Source of the DNA: an uncultured Pseudomonadota bacterium
Lineage (GTDB): Bacteria > Pseudomonadota > Gammaproteobacteria > Burkholderiales > SG8-39
Assembly (NCBI GenBank): GCA_903864555.1
Contig: CAIPGJ010000367.1
Coordinates: 1-5,369 of the forward strand
DNA length: 5,369 nucleotides
Direction of reading: 5' to 3'
The notes beneath the pieces were generated by a model. It saw only the letters and a list, made by a program, of their open reading frames with translations, did no database searches and was not told where the DNA came from. How positions within the stretch are numbered: position 1 is the stretch's first letter; each line of letters opens with the position of its first letter. The translations under genes and the position numbers were made by a program. Below are positions 1-5,369 of this stretch, in pieces.

Positions 1-635
1 CGGTGATTCAGCCGCTGCGCGACCTGCTGATGCGCCGCGGCGCGATGGCCTTGCTGCTGCTGGTGATGCTGTACAAGTTTGGTGATGCCCTGGCCGGCAC
101 GCTGACCACGGCCTTCCTGATTCGCGGCGTCGGCTTTTCACTGACCGATGTCGGTGCGGTGAACAAGGTGTTCGGGCTGATCTCCCTGCTGGTCGGGGGC
201 ATAACCGGTGGTTTGATGCTCACCCGCATGCGCCTGGTGACGGCGCTGCTGGCTTTCGGGGTGCTCCAGGCGGTGTCCAACCTGTCCTTTGCCTGGCTGG
301 CCTGGGCCGGCAAGAGCTATCCCTTGCTGGTGTTTACCATTGGTTTTGAGAATTTCGCCAGTGGCATGGGCACGGCCGCCTTTGTGGCCTTTGCCATGGC
401 CTTGTGCAACCACTCCTTCAGTGCCACGCAGTACGCGCTGTTGTCGGCGCTTGCCTCGGTAGGGCGCATCCTCTTCGGCCCGGCGGCTGGGGGCATGGTC
501 CAGAGCCTGGGCTGGGACGGATTCTTCGTGCTGACCTTTGTTGCGGCACTGCCGGGGCTGGGCCTGGTCTGGCTGATGCGCGAGAACATCGATGCCGCGG
601 AGCGTTCCAGCCGTCCGGTCGGCGCAGCACCTTGA
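1..635 (+). CDS. ampG: AmpG-family muropeptide MFS permease, C-terminal part (5' end outside window)
   Basis: This is the C-terminal part of an inner-membrane permease that brings anhydromuropeptides from the periplasm into the cytoplasm for cell-wall recycling; in many bacteria it also feeds the AmpR/beta-lactamase signal. The frame is open at the window edge (first complete codon at base 3, a GTG that is not a likely real start) and ends with TGA at 633-635, giving 210 visible residues. The stretches LYKFGDALAGTLTTAFLIRG, GFENFASGMGTAAFVAF and FSATQYALLSALASVGR match AmpG from memory and are stronger than a generic MFS match. I see about six hydrophobic helices (visible residues roughly 13-35, 53-73, 78-100, 106-132, 143-165, 172-192), which fits the C-terminal six-helix bundle. 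A short polar tail follows, without the extra helices of the longer enterobacterial protein. It converges on metW, 33 bp away. AmpG assignment is confident; substrate is inferred from the family. Confidence 0.9.
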   Translation, partial: VIQPLRDLLMRRGAMALLLLVMLYKFGDALAGTLTTAFLIRGVGFSLTDVGAVNKVFGLISLLVGGITGGLMLTRMRLVTALLAFGVLQAVSNLSFAWLAWAGKSYPLLVFTIGFENFASGMGTAAFVAFAMALCNHSFSATQYALLSALASVGRILFGPAAGGMVQSLGWDGFFVLTFVAALPGLGLVWLMRENIDAAERSSRPVGAAP

Positions 636-668
636 GCGTCCTCCTGGTGCGCGCCTGGTCAGCGTTCC
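636..668. other. Short convergent gap between ampG and metW
   Basis: This 33-bp spacer lies between two genes that end tail to tail. I looked for a shared bidirectional terminator and found no stem followed by a T run on either strand. Termination here is either Rho-dependent or occurs inside a neighbouring gene. This is a negative observation. Confidence 0.5.
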
Positions 669-1277
669 CTAGGCTTTCTCGAAGCGGAACACCGCCAGGC
701 TGCCCAGGAGGTTGGGAAGAAAGCTGACCTGGCGCCCGCCATGCAGCACGATGCGCTCGAGAATGCGAATGTTGCGGGTGGCGCAGAAGGTCTCGAAGTC
801 GCGCACCGTGCACAGGTGAATGTTGGGCGTGTTGTACCACTGGTAGGGCAGATCCCGGGATACGGGCATGCGACCGGCGAAGATCTGCAGCCGGTTCTGC
901 CAGTGCCCGAAATTGGGGAAGGTCACGATGCCCTGACGACCAACGCGCAGCATCTCCATGACAATTTCTGCTGTGTGACGCATTGCCTGCAGAGTTTGCG
1001 AGAGCACCACATAGTCGAAGGAACCGGCATCGAAGCCGGCCAATCCCCGTTCCAGGTCGCTCTGGATGACGTTGATGCCGTTGCCCACGCAGGCCAGCAC
1101 GTTGGCATCGGCGATTTCAATGCCATAGCCGCTGGCGCGCCGCTCCTGCTGCAGGTAACGCAGCAACTGGCCGTCGCCGCAGCCCAGGTCTAGCACGCTG
1201 GCGCCAGGACGTATGCAGCCCGCGATGGCTGCGAAATCGGCGCGTCGCCCGGTGGGAATGTGCAGTGTCTCGGACAT
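669..1277 (-). CDS. metW: MetW, methionine biosynthesis methyltransferase-fold protein
   Basis: This 202-residue protein has the length and sequence pattern of MetW, the partner encoded beside metX in many proteobacteria. It has a class I SAM-dependent methyltransferase fold: glycine-rich motif I is VLDLGCGDG (residues 28-36), an acidic residue follows the second strand at GYGIEI (50-55), and SDLERGL (73-79) and FDYVVLSQTLQ (87-97) fit the later core strands. TFPNFGHWQNR and LPYQWYNTPNIH are typical of MetW. No methyl acceptor is established; the family is linked to making MetX active in homoserine acylation, so a supporting role is more likely than a separate methylation step. The ATG lies 2 bp after the metX stop with no clear Shine-Dalgarno, so translation is probably coupled to metX and controlled by the riboswitch ahead of that gene. 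The stop is TAG at 671-669. Confidence 0.93.
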   Translation of the reverse strand: MSETLHIPTGRRADFAAIAGCIRPGASVLDLGCGDGQLLRYLQQERRASGYGIEIADANVLACVGNGINVIQSDLERGLAGFDAGSFDYVVLSQTLQAMRHTAEIVMEMLRVGRQGIVTFPNFGHWQNRLQIFAGRMPVSRDLPYQWYNTPNIHLCTVRDFETFCATRNIRILERIVLHGGRQVSFLPNLLGSLAVFRFEKA

Positions 1278-1279
1278 GT

Positions 1280-2419
1280 TTACAGACTGCGGTGCACGTT
1301 GTCGAACCAGGTGCGCACCAGGGCGTGGTAGCGCGGATCCTCGAGGAGGAAGGCGTCGTGTCCGTGAGGCGCATCGATTTCGGCGTAGGAGACATCGAGC
1401 CGGTTGTCCAGCAGCGCCTTGACGATCTCCCGCGAACGCTCGGGGGCAAAGCGCCAGTCTGAGGTGAAGGACACCACCAGGAAGCGTGCACTGGCTGCAG
1501 CCAGTGCGTGTGACAGGCTGCCACCGGTCGCAGAGGATGGATCGAAGTAATCCAGGGCACGGGTGATCAGCAGATAGGTGTTGGCGTCGAAGTACTCGGC
1601 GAACTTGTCCCCCTGGTGGCGCAGGTAGGACTCCACCTCGAAATCTACGTCGAAATGGAAATTGATGCTGCCCGATTGCAGGGCGCGGCCGAACTTCTCC
1701 ATCATGGCATCGTCGGACAGATAGGTGATGTGTCCGATCATGCGCGCCAGGCGCAGTCCGCGCCGTGGCACCACGCCATGCTCGTAGAAGTCCCCGCCGT
1801 GGAAGTCCGGGTCGGTGGTGATGGCCCGTCGCGCCACTTCATTGAAGGCAATGTTCTGCGCCGAGAGCGTGGGAGCGGCTGCCACCACCAACGCATGTCC
1901 GACGCGCTCCGGGTAACTCAGCGTCCATTGCAGGGTTTGCATGGCGCCCAGGCTGCCACCCATGACGGCGGCAAAGCGCTGGATGCCGAGGCGGTCGGCC
2001 AGTCGTGCCTGGGCGTCCACCCAGTCCTCGACCGTGACCACGGGAAACTTCGAGCCCCAGGGTTTGCCGGTGGCAGGGTTGATGGACGCCGGTCCTGTTG
2101 AGCCGAAACAGCCGCCCAGGTTATTGATGCCGATGACAAAGAAGCGTTCGGTATCCAGGGGCTTGCCCGGGCCGATCATGTTGTCCCACCAGCCGATGTT
2201 GGTCGGCTTGTCTTCGTACCAGCCGGCGACGTGGTGGGAGGCGTTCAGTGCATGGCACACCAGGACCGCATTGGACCGGTCGGCGTTCAGATTGCCGTAG
2301 GTTTCATAGACGAGTTCGTAGGCAGGCAGCACGCTGCCGCTGCGAAAGGCCAGCGGCACATCGAACTGCATGCTTTGTGCCCTGACCGGCCCCACCGAAT
2401 TTTGTCCGCCCTGCTTCAT
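1280..2419 (-). CDS. metX: Homoserine O-acyltransferase MetX
   Basis: This cytoplasmic alpha/beta-hydrolase-fold enzyme transfers an acyl group from acyl-CoA to the hydroxyl of L-homoserine, the committing step of methionine synthesis. Numbered from the ATG at 2419 (379 residues, a usual length), the nucleophile elbow GGSLGAMQ carries Ser156, [11 protein letters not shown] carries Asp321 and HGHDAFLLE carries His354, a complete catalytic triad. [12 protein letters not shown] and [19 protein letters not shown] are family signatures. Whether acetyl-CoA or succinyl-CoA is used cannot be read here; several proteobacterial MetX proteins paired with MetW use succinyl-CoA. Start choice: a TTG at 2425 adds two residues, and GTG (2395) or ATG (2371, with AGGG 8 nt upstream) would shorten it. 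I prefer 2419 because SVGPVRAQ resembles the conserved family N-terminus SVGIVxPQ, although no good Shine-Dalgarno precedes it. The gene follows a SAM-II-like leader and leads into metW. Confidence 0.94.
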   Translation of the reverse strand: MKQGGQNSVGPVRAQSMQFDVPLAFRSGSVLPAYELVYETYGNLNADRSNAVLVCHALNASHHVAGWYEDKPTNIGWWDNMIGPGKPLDTERFFVIGINNLGGCFGSTGPASINPATGKPWGSKFPVVTVEDWVDAQARLADRLGIQRFAAVMGGSLGAMQTLQWTLSYPERVGHALVVAAAPTLSAQNIAFNEVARRAITTDPDFHGGDFYEHGVVPRRGLRLARMIGHITYLSDDAMMEKFGRALQSGSINFHFDVDFEVESYLRHQGDKFAEYFDANTYLLITRALDYFDPSSATGGSLSHALAAASARFLVVSFTSDWRFAPERSREIVKALLDNRLDVSYAEIDAPHGHDAFLLEDPRYHALVRTWFDNVHRSL

Positions 2420-2427
2420 CGCCAATG

Positions 2428-2467
2428 AAAAAACCCGTTCGCCTGCTGGTGCCGGCTGAACGGGTTT
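2428..2467 (-). terminator. Intrinsic terminator in the metX leader
   Basis: On the minus strand AAACCCGTTC (2467-2458) pairs perfectly with GAACGGGTTT (2440-2431). Past a bulged A, GCC (2456-2454) pairs with GGC (2443-2441), leaving a 10-nt loop. Six T residues (2433-2428) follow the GC-rich part of the stem. The T run is on the minus strand only; reading plus, just three T residues follow the hairpin. It ends 8 nt before the metX ATG, so it would stop transcripts before the gene. It fits as the off-state structure of the riboswitch and could also end read-through from ptsI. Confidence 0.85.
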
Positions 2468-2483
2468 CCCACGCTTTAGCCGG
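2452..2483 (-). promoter_or_regulatory. Predicted antiterminator of the metX riboswitch
   Basis: CCGGCT (2483-2478) is exactly complementary to AGCCGG (2457-2452). Inside, GGG (2470-2468) can pair with CCC (2464-2462) across an AAA loop, with flanking G-U pairs. The left arm takes GGCT from the conserved GGCTAAAG strand of the aptamer pseudoknot, and the right side takes the 5' arm of the terminator. The aptamer and the terminator can coexist, but neither can coexist with this hairpin. That gives the standard off-switch logic: without ligand the antiterminator forms and metX is transcribed. The pairing is visible in the sequence; the function is inferred. Confidence 0.6.
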
Positions 2484-2553
2484 ATTTAGGAGCCACCTTC
2501 CCGACATGGGTGAGGCCTCCAGCGCCCGCAAGCTGATCTTCAAATCGGCGCGA
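2471..2553 (-). promoter_or_regulatory. SAM-II (SAM_alpha-type) riboswitch aptamer
   Basis: This leader RNA most likely binds S-adenosylmethionine and controls metXW. P1 is GCGCC (2551-2547) with GGCGC (2526-2522), closing a 20-nt loop that contains GATTTG (2546-2541) and GCTTGC (2533-2528). The 3' part reads TAAATCCGGCTAAAGCG (2488-2472). These match, in order and spacing, the crystallised environmental metX SAM-II RNA as I recall it (P1 CGCGC/GCGCG, GAUUU, UUGC, UAAAU, GCUAAA). The H-type pseudoknot would pair loop CTTGC with GGCTAAAG. One departure is a 32-nt hairpin inserted between P1 and TAAAT (2520-2489). SAM-II occurs upstream of metX and metA mainly in alphaproteobacteria, so the gene context supports the call. 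A covariance-model search with Rfam SAM_alpha (RF00521) and SAM_V (RF01826) would be decisive. A SAM-V relative is the main alternative. Confidence 0.82.
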
Positions 2554-2559
2554 GGGCGA

Positions 2560-2588
2560 ACATTACCCGAGACACGGGTGGCGGTCAA
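2560..2588 (-). promoter_or_regulatory. Sigma70-like promoter for the metXW leader
   Basis: On the minus strand TTGACC (2588-2583, one mismatch to TTGACA) is followed after exactly 17 bp by TAATGT (2565-2560), which keeps the key first, second and last bases of TATAAT. Transcription would start near 2552-2554, just before P1 of the aptamer at 2551, as expected for a riboswitch leader. The spacer and first -10 base contain a 5-bp inverted repeat, ACCCG/CGGGT (2579-2575, 2569-2565), which might be an operator or chance. Confidence 0.6.
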
Positions 2589-2612
2589 TTGCAGCAGGGG
2601 AGGGGCCGGGGA

Positions 2613-4376
2613 TCAGGCGTTGAGCTTTTCCAGCAGCAGGCGGATCTCTTTGGGATTCTCCGCCCGCAGAATGTGCTCGGTGGTGGCGCGGATGCTGTCC
2701 AGGCTGGTCTGCAGCACCTGTTGCTTGATGGCGAGCAACTGCACTGGATGCATCGAGAACTGCCGCAGTCCCAGGCCCAACAGCAGCCTGGTGAGCGAAG
2801 CATCACCAGCCATTTCGCCGCAGATGGCCACTGGCTTGCCCGCCTGCTGTCCGGTGCGAATGGTATGGGAGATCAGGTGCAGGACTGCCGGATGGAGCGG
2901 ATCGTACAGATGGGCGACGGAATCGTCGGTGCGGTCTATGGCGAGGGTGTACTGGATCAGGTCATTGGTGCCGATGGAGAGGAAATCCAGCTTGCGCACG
3001 AAAAAGCCTAGTGAAAGTGCGGCCGCCGGTATCTCCACCATCCCGCCGATGGGCATCTGGTGATCATAGGGAATGCGCAGTTCGTCGAGTGATGCACGCG
3101 CCTGGGCGATGGCGGCAAGCGCCTGCTCCACCTCATGGACATGGGCAAGCATGGGGATGAGCAGGCGCACCTTGCCGTAATGGGATGCGCGCAGGATGGC
3201 CCGCAATTGCGTCTGGAACAGCAGCGGTTCGGCCAGGCAGTATCGGATGGCGCGCAGTCCCAGGGCCGGATTGGGGCCGGTGGTGTGGGCGCCGTCCAGG
3301 CTCTTGTCTGCCCCGAGGTCCAGCGTGCGGATGGTGACCGGCCGGCCCTCCATCCCCTGGGCCACCTCGCGATAGGCCTCGAATTGCTCTTCCTCACCGG
3401 GCAGGTCAGCGCGGTTGAGGAACAGGAATTCGCTGCGGAACAGGCCGATGCCGGTGGCGCCGGATTCGCGTACATCGTCCATGTCCTGGGGCAGTTCGAT
3501 ATTGGCCTGCAGTTCGATGTCGACGCCATCAAGGGTGGTGGCCCGGCGCGTGCGCAATTGCTTGAGCTTCTGCTTGCCGGCCTCCATGGCTGTCTGGCGC
3601 CGGCGATATTCTGCCAGCACCTGTTGATTCGGGTTGACGATGAGTACACCGTCGCGGCCGTCGACGATGAGGAGTTCGTTCTCGCGGATCAGCCCGCGCG
3701 CATGGTGCAGGCCGACGATGGCCGGAATGTCCAGGCTGCGGGCAACAATGGCCGTATGCGAGGTCACTCCGCCCAGGTCGGTGATGAAGCCGGCGAACTG
3801 GTGCTGCTTGAACAGCATCATGTCCGCGGGCGACAGGTCGTGCGCGACGATGATGAGGTTTTCTTCGTGGCTGGGTTGTTCAGGAACGTGGGCACTGCCG
3901 GTGAGCGCCTTCAGCACGCGCTCCACGACCTGCATGATGTCGTTGCCCCGCTCCCTCAGGTAGGGATCCTCGATGGCGTCGAACTGCGCAACCAGCGCCT
4001 CCATCTGCTGGATCAAGGCCCATTCGGCGTTGCAATGGCGCGCCCGGATCAGGTCGCGCGGCACCTGGGTCAGGTGCGCATCATCGAGAATGAGGCGGTG
4101 CACATTGAGGAAGGCGCCGATCTCCGGAGGGGCGCCAGGCGAGATGCCGGCCTGCAGCTGGATCAGTTCTCCGCGCACCTGGCGTACGGCCTGGTCAAAG
4201 CGGTGCACCTCGGCCTCCACTGCGGAGCGCTCGATTTCGTAGTGCGCGACTTCCATGCGCGCACTGGAGACGAGGTGGGCATACCCTATGGCAATGCCGG
4301 CAGAGACTCCCGAGCCGTGGAGTGTGAAGCTGGCGGACAGCTCGGGTCCGGTGCCGGCGGCGCCCATGTGCTTCAC
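2613..4376 (-). CDS. ptsI: PTS Enzyme I (phosphoenolpyruvate-protein phosphotransferase)
   Basis: This cytoplasmic enzyme starts the phosphorelay: it takes phosphate from PEP and passes it to HPr. Its 587 residues match the family (E. coli EI is 575). The N-terminal HPr-binding domain begins at FTLHGSGVSAGIAIG (17-31). The phosphohistidine domain has LGGVTSHTAIVARSL with His207. The PEP-binding barrel has GLFRSEFLFL (Arg314), TIRTLDLGADK (Arg350), GMVEIP (Glu448), DFLSIGTNDLIQYTLAIDR (464-482) and the acid catalyst in AICGEMAGD (Cys519). All key residues are intact and there is no GAF domain, which argues against the nitrogen-PTS version PtsP. The chosen GTG start at 4376 overlaps the HPr stop (GTGA), suggesting coupling; ATG at 4367 is an alternative three codons in, with GAG 8 nt upstream. 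The stop is TGA at 2615-2613. No U-tailed terminator follows; the next one is in the metX leader. Confidence 0.95.
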   Translation of the reverse strand: MKHMGAAGTGPELSASFTLHGSGVSAGIAIGYAHLVSSARMEVAHYEIERSAVEAEVHRFDQAVRQVRGELIQLQAGISPGAPPEIGAFLNVHRLILDDAHLTQVPRDLIRARHCNAEWALIQQMEALVAQFDAIEDPYLRERGNDIMQVVERVLKALTGSAHVPEQPSHEENLIIVAHDLSPADMMLFKQHQFAGFITDLGGVTSHTAIVARSLDIPAIVGLHHARGLIRENELLIVDGRDGVLIVNPNQQVLAEYRRRQTAMEAGKQKLKQLRTRRATTLDGVDIELQANIELPQDMDDVRESGATGIGLFRSEFLFLNRADLPGEEEQFEAYREVAQGMEGRPVTIRTLDLGADKSLDGAHTTGPNPALGLRAIRYCLAEPLLFQTQLRAILRASHYGKVRLLIPMLAHVHEVEQALAAIAQARASLDELRIPYDHQMPIGGMVEIPAAALSLGFFVRKLDFLSIGTNDLIQYTLAIDRTDDSVAHLYDPLHPAVLHLISHTIRTGQQAGKPVAICGEMAGDASLTRLLLGLGLRQFSMHPVQLLAIKQQVLQTSLDSIRATTEHILRAENPKEIRLLLEKLNA

Positions 4377-4642
4377 TCGCCCTCGCCGAACTTGTCGGCG
4401 ATCAGTTGCACGATGCCGGTCAGTGCATCATCGGCATCGCTGCCTTCGGTTTCGACCAGCACCTTGCTTCCCTTGCCGGCAGCCAGCATCATCACGCCCA
4501 TGATGCTCTTGGCGTTGACCCGGCGGTCATTGCGGGTGAGCCAGACTTCCGATTCGAACTCGCCGGCCAACCGGGTGAGCTTGGCCGAGGCGCGCGCGTG
4601 CAGGCCCAGCTTGTTGACGATTTCCACTTCAGCCTGCGGCAT
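4373..4642 (-). CDS. ptsH: HPr phosphocarrier protein
   Basis: This small cytoplasmic phosphocarrier accepts phosphate from EI and gives it to EIIA. It is 89 residues long, normal for HPr. The active site is NKLGLHARASAKL with His15 and the helix-capping Arg17. The second site is AKSIMGVMMLAAGKG with Ser46, in the form recognised by HPr kinase/phosphorylase in organisms that have HprK; no hprK is in this window. The ATG at 4642 is preceded by GGAG with a 7-nt spacer, which supports this start. The start lies inside the end of the EIIA gene (14-bp overlap), and its TGA overlaps the GTG start of ptsI. The tail FGEGE is short and acidic, and its GAGGGCGAG coding bases may double as the ribosome binding site of ptsI. 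Confidence 0.95.
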   Translation of the reverse strand: MPQAEVEIVNKLGLHARASAKLTRLAGEFESEVWLTRNDRRVNAKSIMGVMMLAAGKGSKVLVETEGSDADDALTGIVQLIADKFGEGE

Positions 4643-5036
4643 GCTTGTTCTCCGCCTTGATGTGAACGACCCCGTCGATTCCCCCGCTCATGGCTTTTTT
4701 CACGACCACCGAGAGGGGCTCTTCCCGGTAGGTCAAGGCACGAATGAGCATGGGCAGGCTCACGCCGGCGATGGCTTCCACCTTGCCGGGCACGACCAGC
4801 CGCGTGGCAATGTTGGATGGCGTGGCCCCGAGGATGTCGGTCAGCACCAGGACGCCACTGCCGGCATCCAGCTGCCTGGCGAGATCCTGTGCCTGGGGAA
4901 AGATGAGTTCCGGATCGTCGTGCATGGTCACACCAACCTGTCTCACCCGCAACGGCCGGCGCGCCAGTACGTGGCTTGCGCAGTGGATCAGGGTTTCGCC
5001 GAACGCGCCGTGCGCGATGATGAGGACACCAACCAT
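4629..5036 (-). CDS. PTS EIIA component, mannose (ManX) family
   Basis: This 135-residue protein is a stand-alone EIIA domain of the mannose/sorbose family. The phosphorylation site is His9 in VLIIAHGAFGETL, corresponding to His10 of E. coli ManX. TDILGATPSNIA places Asp67 next to it, the usual active-site partner, and the alternating strands and helices fit the fold. There is no fused EIIB domain and no EIIB or EIIC gene is visible, so this is probably the end point of a regulatory relay, not part of a sugar importer. Its target is not known from sequence. ATG at 5036 is preceded by AAAGAGAAACAGAA, a purine-rich ribosome binding site with AGAG 8 nt upstream. The stop TGA (4631-4629) lies within the HPr gene. 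Some annotations label such proteins 'fructose IIA', which is a misnomer for this family. Confidence 0.9.
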   Translation of the reverse strand: MVGVLIIAHGAFGETLIHCASHVLARRPLRVRQVGVTMHDDPELIFPQAQDLARQLDAGSGVLVLTDILGATPSNIATRLVVPGKVEAIAGVSLPMLIRALTYREEPLSVVVKKAMSGGIDGVVHIKAENKHAAG

Positions 5037-5056
5037 TTCTGTTTCTCTTTCAGTCT

Positions 5057-5087
5057 GCCGTCAGGGGAGCACCGGGCGCCTGACGGC
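5057..5087. repeat. 9-bp perfect inverted repeat upstream of the EIIA gene
   Basis: GCCGTCAGG (5057-5065) and CCTGACGGC (5079-5087) are exact reverse complements separated by 13 nt. It lies in the 79-bp gap between the TonB-family gene and the EIIA gene, 20 bp before the EIIA start. No T run follows on either strand, so it is not a classical intrinsic terminator. It may be an mRNA hairpin that separates expression of the two genes, a Rho-assisted end, or an operator. Confidence 0.6.
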
Positions 5088-5115
5088 GCATCGTTGGCCA
5101 GTGGCCGCACGTCAT

Positions 5116-5369
5116 TCAGTCCGGCAACCTGAATGCCATGGCAAAGCGGACAGCAAAGGTCTTATTTTGCAGTGTCGTGGGAATTTCCGTAAGAGGCACG
5201 AGCCGACGGGCCAGACTCAGGGCATGTTCATCCAGGATGGCATGGCTGGTCGGGGCGATGATGGTGACCGATTTGAGCGTGCCATTGCCCGCCACCACCA
5301 GTTCCACGGCGCAATCGCCTTCGAGTTGCTCGTCGAGTGCCTGCTGCGGATAGGAGCGCACGCGTGTCA
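5116..5369 (-). CDS. TonB-family protein, C-terminal domain (5' end outside window)
   Basis: Only the last 83 residues are visible. They look like a TonB C-terminal domain: YPQQALDEQLEGDCAVELVV, then GNGTLKSVTIIAPTSHAILDEHALSLARRL, in the family order of a YP motif, a beta strand, a G-x-G turn, strand two, and a helix with the ILDEHAL pattern (family form LLDEAAL). The frame is open past the window edge; the GTG at 5361 is internal. TonB proteins span the periplasm and pass proton-motive energy to outer-membrane receptors, but this domain also occurs in other envelope proteins, so the function is not fixed. The N-terminal membrane anchor and proline-rich region would lie outside the window. 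It reads in the same direction as the PTS genes, 79 bp upstream, and an inverted repeat in the gap may separate the units. The stop is TGA at 5118-5116. Confidence 0.75.
   Translation of the reverse strand, partial: TRVRSYPQQALDEQLEGDCAVELVVAGNGTLKSVTIIAPTSHAILDEHALSLARRLVPLTEIPTTLQNKTFAVRFAMAFRLPD

Noticed and set aside
1616..2300. Plus-strand open frames opposite metX (1616-2101, 1941-2300).
   Set aside because: They are shadows of the confident metX gene, with no recognisable protein motifs or ribosome binding sites.
2471..2553. SAM-I (S-box), SAM-IV or SAH riboswitch as alternatives for the metX leader.
   Set aside because: I see no four-way-junction or kink-turn sequence of SAM-I/IV and no SAH core. 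The compact loop and strand motifs fit the SAM-II pseudoknot; SAM-V is kept as a minor alternative.
2304..2588. Minus-strand 94-codon frame across the leader and the metX start, a possible leader peptide.
   Set aside because: It would begin upstream of the predicted transcript start, overlaps metX in another frame, and shows no run of Met codons or other attenuation-peptide feature. The RNA structure explains the region better.
2560..2612. Possible terminator of ptsI formed by ACCCG-TGTCT-CGGGT.
   Set aside because: The stem is only 5 bp and is followed by AATGTTCGCCC, not a T run. It overlaps the likely metX promoter, so it is recorded there only as a small palindrome.
2425..3063. Plus-strand open frame of 212 codons beginning in the metX leader and running antisense to ptsI.
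   Set aside because: It crosses the riboswitch and terminator and then lies opposite ptsI. Its product is Ser/Arg-rich and matches nothing recognisable.
3135..5132. A 665-codon open frame on the plus strand, antisense to ptsI, ptsH and the EIIA gene.
   Set aside because: It is exactly opposite three well-recognised genes with intact active sites. Its translation is low in complexity, rich in His, Gln, Ala and Gly, and resembles no family. Long antisense frames are common in GC-rich coding DNA.

Overview
The window is about 5.4 kb of GC-rich DNA from what looks like a betaproteobacterium (inference from gene content, order and protein similarity recalled from memory; no search was run). It holds six protein genes, two of them cut by the window ends, and one well-structured RNA regulatory region. 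No transposase, tRNA, rRNA or CRISPR array was seen.

Left end, plus strand: the last 210 codons of an AmpG-type muropeptide permease. It converges on the rest of the window, all of which reads on the minus strand. In transcription order (right to left) come the C-terminal domain of a TonB-family protein, a three-gene phosphotransferase cluster (mannose-family EIIA, HPr, Enzyme I), then metX and metW.

The PTS genes overlap each other (14 bp, then 4 bp) and form a complete phosphorelay from PEP to EI to HPr to EIIA. No sugar-transporting EIIB or EIIC is present here. This is the pattern of a regulatory, non-transporting PTS. HPr keeps both His15 and Ser46, so it could serve both EI and an HPr kinase.

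The 187-bp gap between ptsI and metX is the most interesting part. On the minus strand it reads, in order: a sigma70-like promoter (TTGACC, 17 bp, TAATGT); an RNA with the conserved core of a SAM-II riboswitch (P1 stem, GATTTG and CTTGC in the loop, then TAAAT and GCTAAAG), carrying an extra hairpin inserted before TAAAT; and a strong intrinsic terminator with six T residues ending just before metX. A perfect 6-bp pairing, CCGGCT with AGCCGG, would form an antiterminator that competes with both the SAM-binding pseudoknot and the terminator. The layout predicts that high S-adenosylmethionine ends transcription before metXW, which commit homoserine to methionine synthesis. This is feedback by the pathway's downstream product. 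The riboswitch call rests on motif and pairing recognition by eye and should be tested with a covariance model.
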